From Bacteroidota bacterium (GTDB lineage: Bacteria; Bacteroidota; Bacteroidia; Bacteroidales; F082), in contig WOUZ01000001.1 of NCBI GenBank assembly GCA_009773165.1, positions 1 to 64,000 on the forward strand: DNA of 64,000 nucleotides. The letters run 5' to 3'. Both the position numbers and the translations under genes were made by a program. The notes beneath the pieces were generated by a model. The model worked only from the letters and a program-made list of their open reading frames with translations, was not told the DNA's origin and searched no databases. This document shows positions 35,355-45,395 of the stretch, in pieces (positions within the stretch are counted from its first letter, which is position 1; each line of letters begins with the position of its first letter).

Positions 35355-35996
35355 TTATCGACCCCCCATCGCAAAAGCGAACAGGGTGAAGATGAATAGA
35401 AACCCAATCATAAAACCAGCATAAACTTCAGCTGGTTTGTGGGCATCTAACCTCAAACGTGCATAGCCCGTTACTCCTGCCACCATTACAACTCCCAGCA
35501 AAGCAATAAAATAGGTAGGGCTAAAAAACAAAGCAAGTGTAGCCACAGCAGCAGTAATACCACCAGTGCCAAGCATATGCAAACTAATTTTCCACCAATA
35601 ATTGATGAGCATACTCATCAGACTCAAGCTGGTAGCACCGAGCATGTATAAGCCAAAAACAGGATCGATCTCCTGTCCGCGTGAAAAATGAAATAAAAGG
35701 TAAAAAAAAGTAGCGGCGATCAAGATAGGAATTGCTCTTTCTTTACGATCAGGCATGCTTAATGCACTGATCCATTTATATTTAAGCATTACTAAAAAGA
35801 TAGCGACAGGAAAAACAAAGGTCAGAACAAAAACATAAGCTCCATAAACCCAAAGCCAAAGCCATTCCTGCTCATGTTGAACAGGATCACCAAAGCCAAT
35901 GAGAATTACATAGGCCCAGCTCGGCATAAGCAAAGGGTGAAAAACTAATGAAATAATTTGGGAGAATCTGTTTCCCAGATGCAGACGGTCGGTCAT
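35355..35996 (-). CDS. PAP2-like membrane protein
   Basis: A 213-residue protein with about six membrane helices. The C-terminal half has residues reminiscent of the PAP2 phosphatase motifs: SLHMLGTGG (motif 2-like SxxxH) and GYARLRLDAHKPAEVYAG (motif 3-like, R-x5-H-x3-E). The first motif KxxxxxxRP is only partly recognisable (KYKWISALSMPDRKERAIP). It may dephosphorylate a lipid such as undecaprenyl or phosphatidylglycerol phosphate, but activity is uncertain. It starts 1 nt after the rpoN stop and is therefore co-transcribed with rpoN. Confidence 0.78.
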   Translation of the reverse strand: MTDRLHLGNRFSQIISLVFHPLLMPSWAYVILIGFGDPVQHEQEWLWLWVYGAYVFVLTFVFPVAIFLVMLKYKWISALSMPDRKERAIPILIAATFFYLLFHFSRGQEIDPVFGLYMLGATSLSLMSMLINYWWKISLHMLGTGGITAAVATLALFFSPTYFIALLGVVMVAGVTGYARLRLDAHKPAEVYAGFMIGFLFIFTLFAFAMGGR

Positions 35997-35997
35997 A

Positions 35998-37485
35998 TTA
36001 CAATTCTTTCCTCAAACGGGCTACAGGTATATTGAGTTGCTCCCTGTATTTGGCAACAGTACGTCGGGCAATAGGATAACCCTTATCTTTCAATATTGAT
36101 GTAAGTTGCTCATCTGTAAGGGGTTTATCCTTAATCTCGGCTTCAATACAATCGCTGAGGATCTTTTTTATTTCCCTTGTTGACACTTCTTCACCATCGT
36201 CCATTTGCATCGACTCACTGAAAAAGCTCTTTAACAGAAACGTACCAAAGGGCGTTTGCACATATTTGCTGTTGGCAACACGCGAAATAGTAGAAATATC
36301 CAAACTAACCACTTCGGCAATATCTTTGAGAATCATAGGTCGAAGCCGCGTTTCGTCGCCGGTAAGAAAATAGGCTTTCTGATACTCCATAATTGCCGCC
36401 ATGGTGCTGAAAAGGGTATTATGGCGCTGACGTATCGCATCGATAAACCATTTAGCAGAGTCTATTTTCTGCTTGATGAAAACAAGTGCTTCTTTATCGG
36501 AGCGGTTTTTCTTGCTTTCAGTAAACATCTCCAGCATTTCGCCATAGGTTTTGCTTACCCTCAACTCAGGCATATTCCGGTTGCTGAGACTCAACTCAAG
36601 TTCTCCGTCATTGATATGAATAATGAAATCGGGAATGATGTAATGATTCTCTTTGGAAGATTCCATAATACTGTTACCCGGCTTGGGATTCAGCTTCAAC
36701 ACTTCATTCAGGGCATCTTTCAGTTCTTCTTCGGTAATCTCGGCCCTTTTGATAATCTTGTCGTAATGTTTTTTAGTAAACTCATTAAAAAACCTGTCGA
36801 TTATCATGAGCGAGAGGCTGTAATCTTTTTCAGGTTGCTCGTCCTGCAGACGCTGCAACTGAAGCATCAGGCACTCCTGCAGATTACGTGCTCCAACACC
36901 CGGTGGGTCAAATTCCTGAATGATACTTAACACCTCAGCCAGTTCCTTCTTGTTGGTTTTAATGTTCATCCCAAAAAGAAGGTCATCGGCCATAGCCTCA
37001 AGTGGTCGGGTAAGATAGCCCGAATCATCGAGGTTTCCAATGATATAGATGCCAATTTTCGATTTGCGTTCGTCAAGTTTCCTGTATCCAAGTTGTTGAA
37101 TAAGAAGTTCTTGAAAACTTATTGAGCTGGCAAAAGGAATATCGTATTTTGTATCATCCGGACTGTAATTGTTTACACTGGTTTTGTAATCCGGTGTATC
37201 ATCATCATCGTCAATATAATCGTCGAAGGTGAATTCATCGTCTTTGCTGTCATAATCATCCTGATCGTCTTCCTCAAAATTCTCTTCCTGATCGTAATCA
37301 GTATCATCATCATCCATGTCATCCAGCTCCGCTCCCTCTTCGAGTTCCAGAGCAGGATTTTCCTCAATTTCCTGTTTGATGCGTTGTTCCAGAGCAACAG
37401 AGGGTATCTGAAGCAGCTTCATCAGCAATATCTGCTGAGGAGAAAGCTTTTGCAGGAGTTTCTGTTGTAATCTTTGATTGAGCAT
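35998..37485 (-). CDS. rpoN: RNA polymerase sigma-54 factor
   Basis: Sigma-54, which recognises -24/-12 promoters and needs ATP-driven enhancer-binding proteins. The 495-residue protein has the Gln/Leu-rich region I (QRLQQKLLQKLSPQQILLMK), a very acidic region II of about 60 residues (DMDDDDTDYDQEENF onward), the core-binding domain, and the C-terminal RpoN box ARRTVAKYRE (473-482). The window also holds an NtrC-type activator (at about 61 kb) and a matching promoter. Its own promoter lies in the ~200-nt gap after asnS. Confidence 0.97.
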   Translation of the reverse strand: MLNQRLQQKLLQKLSPQQILLMKLLQIPSVALEQRIKQEIEENPALELEEGAELDDMDDDDTDYDQEENFEEDDQDDYDSKDDEFTFDDYIDDDDDTPDYKTSVNNYSPDDTKYDIPFASSISFQELLIQQLGYRKLDERKSKIGIYIIGNLDDSGYLTRPLEAMADDLLFGMNIKTNKKELAEVLSIIQEFDPPGVGARNLQECLMLQLQRLQDEQPEKDYSLSLMIIDRFFNEFTKKHYDKIIKRAEITEEELKDALNEVLKLNPKPGNSIMESSKENHYIIPDFIIHINDGELELSLSNRNMPELRVSKTYGEMLEMFTESKKNRSDKEALVFIKQKIDSAKWFIDAIRQRHNTLFSTMAAIMEYQKAYFLTGDETRLRPMILKDIAEVVSLDISTISRVANSKYVQTPFGTFLLKSFFSESMQMDDGEEVSTREIKKILSDCIEAEIKDKPLTDEQLTSILKDKGYPIARRTVAKYREQLNIPVARLRKEL

Positions 37486-37682
37486 GCCTGATTATGTTGT
37501 GCTTGAATCGTTTCCGGTGAGCCAAAGGCTTCCAAAAATCATCACGAATTTACGACAATTATATTTTGAATAACAAATTTTCTCACAAGATTGTTAAGAA
37601 TAAGATTCTGCATTTAACTCTAATCTGGCATCAATCACCTTGAATATTAGTAAAATGCTTTCTTGGTAATAAAGAACAGCCT

Positions 37683-39122
37683 TTAAAACTCACAATTCAG
37701 TGGTGTACGTGGAAAAGGAATAACGTCTCTGATATTTCCCATACCTGTCACAAAAAGCATTAATCGCTCAAAACCAAGACCAAATCCAGCGTGAGGCACG
37801 CTGCCAAATTTACGTGTCTCAAGATACCACCACATGCTTTCAACTGGTATGTGCATTTCTTCCATTCTGTTGAGCAATTTCGAGTAATTCTCCTCACGCT
37901 GCGAGCCTCCGATAATTTCACCTATTCCGGGAAACAACACGTCCATGGCTCTGACAGTAGTGCCATCTTCGTTCTGTTTCATATAAAAAGCCTTAATTTC
38001 TTTGGGATAATTCGTCAGTATCACAGGTTTTTTGAAGTGTTTTTCAACAAGATATCGTTCATGTTCGGATTGCAGGTCAGCTCCCCATTTTTCGATTGGA
38101 TACTGAAACTTTCCTTTCTTGTTGTGATTGGAGTTTTTGAGAATATCAACGGCCTCGGTATAACTGATACGTTCGAACGAATTTTCAAGAACAAAATTCA
38201 ATTTACTGATCAACTCCATTGATTTCTCATCTGCCTTCTTGTTCTTTTCTTCTTCTTCAAGACGTTTACTAAGGAAAGTAAGATCGTCGGAGCAATTTTC
38301 TAACGCATATTGAATCAGGTATTTGAGCATTTCTTCGGCCAGATCCATATCATCATTGATATCGAAAAAGGCCACCTCGGGTTCGATCATCCAAAATTCG
38401 GCAAGATGCCTTGAGGTGTTGGAATTCTCAGCACGGAATGTTGGCCCAAAGGTGTACACTTTTGAAAGGGCAAGAGCAGCGAGTTCAGCCTCGAGTTGTC
38501 CTGATACAGTCAGGTTCGACGCTTTTCCAAAGAAATCTTGTTTAAAATCAATTTTATTTTCCTCGTTCATTGGAAGTTTTTCGAGATCAAGTGTTGTCAC
38601 CTGAAACATTTCACCTGCTCCTTCGGCATCGGAGGATGTAATAATGGGTGTGTGAATGTTATAATACCCCTTGTCGTTGAAGAACTTATGAATAGCAAAA
38701 ATCATCGCATGACGTATGCGGGTGATTGCACCAAAAGTATTAGTGCGAAAACGGAGGTGTGCTTTCTCACGAAGAAATTCCAGTGAATGTTTTTTTGGTT
38801 GTAATGGATATTCATCCGGATTAGCTTCGCCCAGAAGCTGAATTGATGATACTGAAAGTTCAACCCTTTGACCGCTTCCTGCCGACGAAACTAAAAAACC
38901 ATTCGCTGACACAGAAGCTCCAGTGTGCATCAAAGCCAGATCTGTCTCCGGTATTTTGTCTAAATCAATAACCAGCTGAAGGTTATGGATGGTTGAGCCA
39001 TCATTCAGGGCAACGAAAGCAACATTTTTGCTGGAGCGCTTGGTGCGAACCCATCCTTTGACATTCATTTCCTGCTCAAAGTTCTCACTTTGCAGCGCAT
39101 CTTTAATTTCTGTACGTTTCAC
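37683..39122 (-). CDS. asnS: Asparagine--tRNA ligase
   Basis: Class IIb synthetase that charges tRNA-Asn. The 479-residue protein has the N-terminal OB-fold anticodon-binding domain ([21 protein letters not shown]), then the class II core with motif 2 [21 protein letters not shown] and the C-terminal motif 3 [15 protein letters not shown]. The QREENY and [10 protein letters not shown] segments support AsnRS rather than AspRS. Its presence means tRNA-Asn can be charged directly. Same strand as rpoN, 197 nt upstream of it. Confidence 0.96.
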   Translation of the reverse strand: MKRTEIKDALQSENFEQEMNVKGWVRTKRSSKNVAFVALNDGSTIHNLQLVIDLDKIPETDLALMHTGASVSANGFLVSSAGSGQRVELSVSSIQLLGEANPDEYPLQPKKHSLEFLREKAHLRFRTNTFGAITRIRHAMIFAIHKFFNDKGYYNIHTPIITSSDAEGAGEMFQVTTLDLEKLPMNEENKIDFKQDFFGKASNLTVSGQLEAELAALALSKVYTFGPTFRAENSNTSRHLAEFWMIEPEVAFFDINDDMDLAEEMLKYLIQYALENCSDDLTFLSKRLEEEEKNKKADEKSMELISKLNFVLENSFERISYTEAVDILKNSNHNKKGKFQYPIEKWGADLQSEHERYLVEKHFKKPVILTNYPKEIKAFYMKQNEDGTTVRAMDVLFPGIGEIIGGSQREENYSKLLNRMEEMHIPVESMWWYLETRKFGSVPHAGFGLGFERLMLFVTGMGNIRDVIPFPRTPLNCEF

Positions 39123-39339
39123 GTGTTTTGGATTTTATTGAAAAGAAATGCAAAAAAACAAAAAATAGGGCATAATCTGTTAAGTGACCTAAAAATTTAA
39201 TTGTTTAATGCTATCAATCAACAAATTAGAAGGGATCAACGTTCCGTAATAAAGCGAGCTGGCAACAAAATCCTTCCCTGTTTGTTATTATGCTGTGGTG
39301 GTTTTGAACGATTAGTATCCGGTCATTCCATCAGTTTGT

Positions 39340-39347
39340 TAATTTTG
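39340..39347 (+). promoter_or_regulatory. -7 element for the DAHP synthase-chorismate mutase
   Basis: TAATTTTG, 15 nt upstream of the chosen ATG at 39363. Confidence 0.55.
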
Positions 39348-39362
39348 CAGCAATATCTCAAC

Positions 39363-40451
39363 ATGCACACATTATCTGAAAAGGTTAAGAAAACTTCGTT
39401 TTTTGAGGGGCATAACAACCCATTAATTATCAGTGGACCATGCAGTGCTGAAAGCGAAACCCAACTCATGCAAACTGCTCTTCAGCTTCAGGCACTTCAG
39501 AAGGTTGATATTTTCAGGGCTGGAATATGGAAGCCACGCACACGACCGAACGAATTTGAAGGTGTTGGTACGATTGGGCTGCAGTGGATGCAAAAAGTGA
39601 AGCAAGAAACAGGTTTCAAACTTGTTGTAGAAGTGGCAAAACCTGAACATGTTGAAGAAGCCCTTCATTATGGCATTGATGCCCTTTGGATAGGTGCCAG
39701 GACCGTTGTGAATCCCTTTTCGGTGCAAGAGCTTGCTGCGTCACTAAAAGGAGTTGATATCCCCATATTTGTCAAAAACCCTCTTACGCCCGATCTCAAA
39801 CTTTGGATTGGGGCAATTGAGCGTTTTCAACTGGCTGGTATCAATCAATTGGCAGCCATCCACCGCGGGTTTCATTATTTTGCCAACTCACCCTACCGAA
39901 ATGCACCGATGTGGGAGATTCCAATTGAATTAAAGCGCCTTTTTCCTGATCTTCCGCTTATCACCGACATCAGCCATATCAGTGGTAAAAGATCTTTGTT
40001 ACAAGAAATTGCACAAAAAGCACTTGATTTGGAAACAGATGGTCTTATGATTGAATCGCACTTCGACCCCGATTCAGCCAAAACAGATGCTGCACAGCAG
40101 ATCACGCCTTTTGAGCTTGGAAAAATGCTGGATTCGCTCGAAATTCATAACCCTGCCAAAAGCGAAAATTTTGCCCTCCCACTCGAGAAGTTACGAACTG
40201 AAATTGACAAGCTTGACGGTGAATTGCTTTTGATATTAGCAAAGCGAATGGAGATAATTGATGAGATTGGGGCGTATAAAAAAGCGAATAAGCACACGAT
40301 ACTTCAACATAAACGCTCGCAACACATTATCGAGGACCGTCTGGCAATTGGATCCAACCTGGGTCTTGATCAAAATTTTCTGAATCAACTAATTGAAATA
40401 GTGCACGATGCCTCTATGAAACGACAAAATATAATTTTCAACAAACCTTAG
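39363..40451 (+). CDS. Bifunctional 3-deoxy-7-phosphoheptulonate synthase / chorismate mutase
   Basis: A 362-residue fusion joining the first step of the shikimate pathway (PEP + erythrose 4-phosphate to DAHP) to chorismate mutase (chorismate to prephenate). Residues about 20-262 are a type I-beta DAHP synthase: GPCSAESE, FRAGIWKPRTRPNEFEG, IGART, and a metal-binding segment around IESHFDPDSAKTDAAQQ. Residues about 275-355 are an AroQ-class mutase with the helix LEKLRTEIDKLDGELLLILAKRM. In this arrangement the mutase usually confers feedback inhibition by prephenate on the synthase. A longer frame starting 54 codons earlier is rejected: it overlaps the promoter and has no family match. Confidence 0.95.
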   Translation: MHTLSEKVKKTSFFEGHNNPLIISGPCSAESETQLMQTALQLQALQKVDIFRAGIWKPRTRPNEFEGVGTIGLQWMQKVKQETGFKLVVEVAKPEHVEEALHYGIDALWIGARTVVNPFSVQELAASLKGVDIPIFVKNPLTPDLKLWIGAIERFQLAGINQLAAIHRGFHYFANSPYRNAPMWEIPIELKRLFPDLPLITDISHISGKRSLLQEIAQKALDLETDGLMIESHFDPDSAKTDAAQQITPFELGKMLDSLEIHNPAKSENFALPLEKLRTEIDKLDGELLLILAKRMEIIDEIGAYKKANKHTILQHKRSQHIIEDRLAIGSNLGLDQNFLNQLIEIVHDASMKRQNIIFNKP

Positions 40452-40466
40452 GCTGAAGTTGAATAA

Positions 40467-41375
40467 CTACATCCAGCGCCGCTTCCTGAAATAAAATATC
40501 ATCGAAATGGTTAGTACTCCCATACCGATGACCAACACCCAAAAGGCAGCTCCAAGGCTTTGCATTGGCAGCACAACATTCATCCCATATAGGCTGGTAA
40601 TAAAAGTTAGTGGAAGAATGATGACAGAAATAAGTGTAAGAATCTTCATGATCTCATTGGTCTTATTGGTCTGCATCGAGTCAAAGGTTTTCGAAAGACC
40701 TTCAATCAAATCTTCATAATCTTCGGTCATGTCCCATACCTTTTGGTAATAGTCAAGGATATTGCCCCAATATTCTTCCATATTATCAGCAAACCCGCTT
40801 ATCTGGCCTGTTTCAAATTTATGAAAAAGACGAAGTTGCGGTTTAAAGATGGTATTGACAAGTATGATATTTTTTCGTGTTACCGAGATACGTTCAATGA
40901 TTTTAACCGGTTTATTGTTAAACAGTTCCCTGTTGATAAGTTCCAAATCAAGGCCTGTTTTTCTCAATAAATAGATAGATTCCGACATCAAACGCTCGAG
41001 CAGTTTATAGAGCAGGGCGTCGGAAGTTCCAATTTCAAAATCCTGATCGTTTTCCTCAATCTTTTTATACTCGCCGAACATCTGACCGGCAATCCAGGGG
41101 TTTTTCTCGATGGTTATAATGTAATCCTCACCCCAAAATATTTTCACCTCTTTCGTTTTGATAAAAAGATTCTGCTTGTCAAAATTTGGAAAATGAAGGA
41201 TCAAAAAATAATAATCATCGTAAATATCAATTTTGGGCCGTTGGTTAAGCGACTTACAATCTTCAATATCAAGAGGGTGGAAATGGAATTTATCCTTCAG
41301 GAAATCAAAATCTTTGTCAATAGGCTGGTGTATATGGTGCCAGCGCAATCTACCCATTTTTACCGTTTCAATCAT
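40467..41375 (-). CDS. corA: Magnesium/cobalt transporter CorA
   Basis: Inner-membrane Mg2+ channel of 302 residues. The N-terminal ~235 residues form the cytoplasmic domain ending in the long stalk helix (YYQKVWDMTEDYEDLIEGLSK), and two C-terminal membrane helices carry the selectivity signature YGMN (in ITSLYGMNVVLP) followed by a basic tail RKRRWM. Convergent with the aroG-type fusion with only 15 nt between stops. Confidence 0.94.
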   Translation of the reverse strand: MIETVKMGRLRWHHIHQPIDKDFDFLKDKFHFHPLDIEDCKSLNQRPKIDIYDDYYFLILHFPNFDKQNLFIKTKEVKIFWGEDYIITIEKNPWIAGQMFGEYKKIEENDQDFEIGTSDALLYKLLERLMSESIYLLRKTGLDLELINRELFNNKPVKIIERISVTRKNIILVNTIFKPQLRLFHKFETGQISGFADNMEEYWGNILDYYQKVWDMTEDYEDLIEGLSKTFDSMQTNKTNEIMKILTLISVIILPLTFITSLYGMNVVLPMQSLGAAFWVLVIGMGVLTISMIFYFRKRRWM

Positions 41376-41530
41376 AGGCCGACTTTTTTAAGAATTTCAA
41401 TCTGTTGATAGCTTCCATAACCTGTCGGAAGCGCGTCCAAAGGTAAGCTAAAAAATTCCTTCAAGCGCGTTCAGTTCATTTTTTTCATGCTAAATTCTTC
41501 CTCTTAATAATCCTGTGATGTGAATGGTTT

Positions 41531-41577
41531 TAAAAATAAAAATCCTCTTCAAGCCTGTCAGGGATCGAAGAGGATTT
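41531..41577 (-). terminator. Intrinsic terminator after the M14 carboxypeptidase
   Basis: Perfect 11-bp stem AAATCCTCTTC / GAAGAGGATTT with a 16-nt loop. Read on the minus strand it is followed by TTATTTTTA, a U-rich tract just after the carboxypeptidase stop. Confidence 0.85.
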
Positions 41578-41595
41578 GTACAATCTATGTGATGT

Positions 41596-43944
41596 TTATT
41601 GAATAACTAAACGAACTGGATTTTGTGGTTGTTCACTCCTCTTTACAAAATAAACCCCTGGTACCAATGCTTTTGCATTCAACATAAACATGCTAGAACG
41701 TTCATTTACTGTTTGGCGAGTTACAGTTCTTCCTTGAAGATCAACAACTTCGATAAGCTCACCGGCAAAAAATGGATTGTTCGCTTCCAGATTAACAACA
41801 TCAGATGCAGGGTTTGGATAAAGCCTGAACGAAGGATTAATATTGCCAGCTTCAGCGAGACCTGTTTCAACATTAAGCATGACAATTTTTACATCATCGA
41901 AATAAAAGCCATCACCAGTTACCGAACCATCGCTTGTAAGGGCAAAGCGCAACTGAAAATTTGTTCCTGCATAGGATGTTAAATCAATTTCTTCTCTCAC
42001 CCAGCCTGATGTTCCGTCATAAAGGGGCTGGCCTTGGAGCTGATTGCTGTTTCCTGCTTTCGTATATTTTCCGCTGAGGGCCGTCCACACAAAAGTACCT
42101 GCAGGTTTAATCAGCACCTGGGTATAATCCCACCCTGATTCAATATCCCATTTGGCCCAATAACTTAAGTTGACATAAGGAGTTTCGGGTAGTTCGATTG
42201 GCAGCGAAAGGGTTATGATATTATTAACATCATTATTGTATTCACCAAATGGCGAATCGGATATGGATGCTGGTGCACTCACAAATGATGATGCTGTTAC
42301 TCCCCATGAACTGGATGTCCAGTTTATCATTTGATCGCAATCATCTTCAAACACAACCGATGTTGAGCCAAACATTTTTGTTATGGTATCGGTAAGCACA
42401 TATTCTCCATTATTTAAATGAAGCAGAAAACGAAATTCCATACCACTTTGAAGCGCGTTTCCAAGTGTTATCTGCATTGAGTCGGTAACGGATTCCATAA
42501 TATCGAGCTGTCCGATTTCGACAGCTGGTCCAACGGATGTGATGTGTTCATCCAAAGGAGTGATCGAAACTTCCCAGCCTTCAGACGTTCCGAAACCTAA
42601 GCGTTGCAAATGAAAAGGCAGATAGAAACTGCGTTCTCCCAGGATGGTTTCCGAAAGGTCTGTGAGTTTTCCATAACTGCCCGACAAATATGCCGCCATC
42701 ATATTTTGAATCATATTTTCCTGACACAATGGGATAATACGGTTTGTTGAAGGCCAAAAGCCATCACCGTCGTTTCCGAGCTCAGGTGTGTAAGAGAAAA
42801 TAGCATTTTTATTTTGAGTATCGCCATACATATAGTCGTCAGATCCGCCATTGGTAGGATAAATTGTTGTGCTGGCAGGTCCTAAAGTATAGCCATTGTC
42901 ACGTGTCATGAGCGTGGCATGAGCATAAAAAATGGCGTCATCAGGACAAAGATTATCTGTATAACCCCATGGATAAAGAAGTAAATTACTAAAGGAATGA
43001 TAGTTAAGGGCAATTTTAAAATCACGGGCTTCAACAAATTCCTTTAGATTAAGATTTTCAGGTTCACTGAAAGCTGAAGGTCCGCGATAGGTAAGGTCAG
43101 AAGGATTGGGAGATGATCCATTATTGTCGATTCCCCATTTATAACCAAAGTTCCTGTTAATATCCACTCCGTATGACCCACCGTTGTTTCTGCGGTTTTT
43201 GCGCCACATGCCCCCACCATTAGGATCGGTTTGCTGATTATATAAATACCCATCAGGATTAGCAACCGGAATAAAATAAAGTTCCCTGTTATTAACAAGA
43301 GCCTGAATATTAGGGTTTGTTTCATAATTCTCGAGCAGATGCAACATGAAATAAATCATTTGCTGCACACCAATACCTTCTCTGGCATGAATGAGCGATG
43401 TGTATAGCACCTGAGGCTCTTCTTCAGTTTCATTGGGGTTATCACTTATTTTTACCCACCAGATTGGATTACCCAAATGTGTTGGTGTGAGTGGGTTGAT
43501 AACTTGTCTGACAGTAATCAGCTCGGGCCATTGGGCAGCCATAAAATCAAGTTTTTCGAGCACTTGAGCATAGGTATAAAAACCCCCCATGCTGCCATAT
43601 TCCCAGTTTGCCGGAACAGGAAACTCAACAGAAGGATCGCGGGTAATGGGGAGCCCGGCATCGGAAGCCGCACGTTGTTGGTAAAAAGCTGAAACGTCGT
43701 CTATTTTAACATTAACCTGAAATCCAGCAGCTTCAACTTTGGCAATTTCTTCTGTATTCAAGTCTGTTTCAAGAGCTTGACCCTTTTTATAGATGCCTTC
43801 TGTGACATCAATTCCTGTTTTAGCAAGATCACTGATTTCTTTTCCCTCCAGTGAAATGTTGACACGTTTATAAATCATTTGTTGCTGCGCCACAACATTC
43901 CAGGAAAGGGCAACAATGAATAAAAAGCTAAGTAAATGTTTCAT
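41596..43944 (-). CDS. Secreted M14 zinc carboxypeptidase with T9SS sorting domain
   Basis: A 782-residue exported protease. Domains: signal peptide (1-19); a propeptide-like region (about 20-120); an M14 catalytic domain with zinc ligands His186 and Glu189 (LIHAREGIG) and His316 (LNYHSF), and catalytic Glu388 in YTPELG; then a beta-rich accessory domain containing a jelly-roll-like segment (WDIESGWDYTQVLI); and at the end (about 705-782) a type A T9SS C-terminal sorting domain starting FRLYPNPASDVVNLE. The protein is thus predicted to be secreted and attached at the cell surface. The start 25 codons earlier was rejected because the internal ATG gives a proper signal peptide. Own terminator. 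Confidence 0.93.
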   Translation of the reverse strand: MKHLLSFLFIVALSWNVVAQQQMIYKRVNISLEGKEISDLAKTGIDVTEGIYKKGQALETDLNTEEIAKVEAAGFQVNVKIDDVSAFYQQRAASDAGLPITRDPSVEFPVPANWEYGSMGGFYTYAQVLEKLDFMAAQWPELITVRQVINPLTPTHLGNPIWWVKISDNPNETEEEPQVLYTSLIHAREGIGVQQMIYFMLHLLENYETNPNIQALVNNRELYFIPVANPDGYLYNQQTDPNGGGMWRKNRRNNGGSYGVDINRNFGYKWGIDNNGSSPNPSDLTYRGPSAFSEPENLNLKEFVEARDFKIALNYHSFSNLLLYPWGYTDNLCPDDAIFYAHATLMTRDNGYTLGPASTTIYPTNGGSDDYMYGDTQNKNAIFSYTPELGNDGDGFWPSTNRIIPLCQENMIQNMMAAYLSGSYGKLTDLSETILGERSFYLPFHLQRLGFGTSEGWEVSITPLDEHITSVGPAVEIGQLDIMESVTDSMQITLGNALQSGMEFRFLLHLNNGEYVLTDTITKMFGSTSVVFEDDCDQMINWTSSSWGVTASSFVSAPASISDSPFGEYNNDVNNIITLSLPIELPETPYVNLSYWAKWDIESGWDYTQVLIKPAGTFVWTALSGKYTKAGNSNQLQGQPLYDGTSGWVREEIDLTSYAGTNFQLRFALTSDGSVTGDGFYFDDVKIVMLNVETGLAEAGNINPSFRLYPNPASDVVNLEANNPFFAGELIEVVDLQGRTVTRQTVNERSSMFMLNAKALVPGVYFVKRSEQPQNPVRLVIQ

Positions 43945-44487
43945 CAGGGTGATTTTGTATTGAGGCGGTAAAAGTAGAAAAAAAAGGTTTGTATAGCCTT
44001 TAAAACATGAACTTAGCAATTCAAAATCAACTTTTTGTTGAGTTGAGCATTATAAGTTGAAACTGATAAATTTTTGAAGCCTTTTGAAGTAAAGCGTGGA
44101 ACAAAATGCACCTGCAACATCATAAAACTTGAATCGTTCATTATAATAAATTTTAATGTCGACTATTATATTCAATAATGTGCCAATTAATACGAACATA
44201 AAATGAATGGTGGTGTTATTTAATTTTACACATATTTTGATAACAGCCAAATAAAGCAAAAAATGCTTCATTTGGAATCTTCTTTTTAATGATTACTTCG
44301 TATATCATTATTTAAAGAATGAAAAGTTTAATTAGCCCTAGTTAATTTTGTGAATAATTCTTTATTACCTTGTGCATTCTTTTGAGATTCAAACTTTTAA
44401 AGTCTATTGTATGGATTTACAGTTTATTACGACTTTGCTTTTTAATCCTCAAAAGCAAAATAATTAGTAATCCTTAAAAGAATTGAA
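43945..44487. other. Intergenic region between the carboxypeptidase and gnd
   Basis: AT-rich and without a credible gene. It holds the divergent promoters: a TACTTTTA element for the carboxypeptidase (43969-43976, minus strand) and TAATTTTG (44343-44350, plus strand), 137 nt before gnd. A 73-residue minus-strand frame in it lacks any protein character. Confidence 0.5.
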
Positions 44488-45387
44488 ATGAAAATCGGAT
44501 TTATCGGACTTGGAAAGATGGGCTTTAACATGGTTCATCGCTTATTGATCAACAACCATGAGGTTGTAGTATGGAACCGATCAGCAGAAAGCATCAAAGA
44601 GATTGTTAAACTTGGAGCCGAAGGAGCAAACTCGTTGGAGGATCTGGTTGCAAAACTTCCATCCAAAAAAGTGGTTTGGCTGATGGTCCCATCCGGTAAT
44701 CCGGTAGATAAAAACCTTGACCTGTTGCTTGAGCTTCTCGGTAAAGATGACATTGTTATCGACGGAGGCAATTCCTACTGGAGAGATACCCAACAACGCG
44801 CTGAGAAAGCCGCTCAGAAAGACATTCATTTTTTAGACTGTGGCACTAGTGGTGGTGTTTGGGGTTTGCAAAACGGTTACTGTTTGATGTATGGAGGCAA
44901 CAAAAATGCTGCTGATTATATTGAACCAATCATCAAATCGCTAGCCCCTGAAAACGGCTCTGTTTATTGCGGTGTTTCAGGAACCGGCCATATGGTAAAA
45001 ATGGTACACAATGGCATCGAATACGGCATGATGCAGGCTTACGCCGAAGGTTTTGAAATCCTTGAAAAAGCTCCCTATGATATTGATCTAACTAAAGTTG
45101 CTGATGCCTGGCAATACGGGAGCGTGGTTCGTTCGTGGCTGCTTGAATTGGCTGTTAATGCATTGAAGGATGACCCCAAACTCGAACAACTAAAGGGCTA
45201 TGTCTCTGATAGTGGCGAAGGAAGATGGACCGTACAAACAGCAATCGATTTTGATGTACCTGCTCATGTTATCACAGCATCACTCTTTACCCGTTTTCAA
45301 TCACGACAAGAAGAATCATTTGCTATGAAAATGCTTGCTGCACTAAGAAATCAGTTTGGCGGCCATGCAGTTAAAACCAAAGAATAA
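44488..45387 (+). CDS. gnd: 6-phosphogluconate dehydrogenase, short form (decarboxylating)
   Basis: Oxidises and decarboxylates 6-phosphogluconate to ribulose 5-phosphate. The 299-residue protein is the short GndA/YqeC-type: N-terminal Rossmann fold GFIGLGKMGFNMVHRL, GGNSYWRDTQ, the 6PGDH signature FLDCGTSGGVWGLQNG, and the catalytic VKMVHNGIEYGMMQAYAEG. Short forms often use NAD+ rather than NADP+; the acidic/neutral residue after the first beta strand (VVWNRS) fits either. First of gnd-zwf-pgl, 8 nt before zwf. Confidence 0.94.
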   Translation: MKIGFIGLGKMGFNMVHRLLINNHEVVVWNRSAESIKEIVKLGAEGANSLEDLVAKLPSKKVVWLMVPSGNPVDKNLDLLLELLGKDDIVIDGGNSYWRDTQQRAEKAAQKDIHFLDCGTSGGVWGLQNGYCLMYGGNKNAADYIEPIIKSLAPENGSVYCGVSGTGHMVKMVHNGIEYGMMQAYAEGFEILEKAPYDIDLTKVADAWQYGSVVRSWLLELAVNALKDDPKLEQLKGYVSDSGEGRWTVQTAIDFDVPAHVITASLFTRFQSRQEESFAMKMLAALRNQFGGHAVKTKE

Positions 45388-45395
45388 ACATTAAA

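Noticed and set aside
44050-44271. 73-residue minus-strand frame before gnd
   Set aside because: Low-complexity AT-rich composition, no family match and no promoter.
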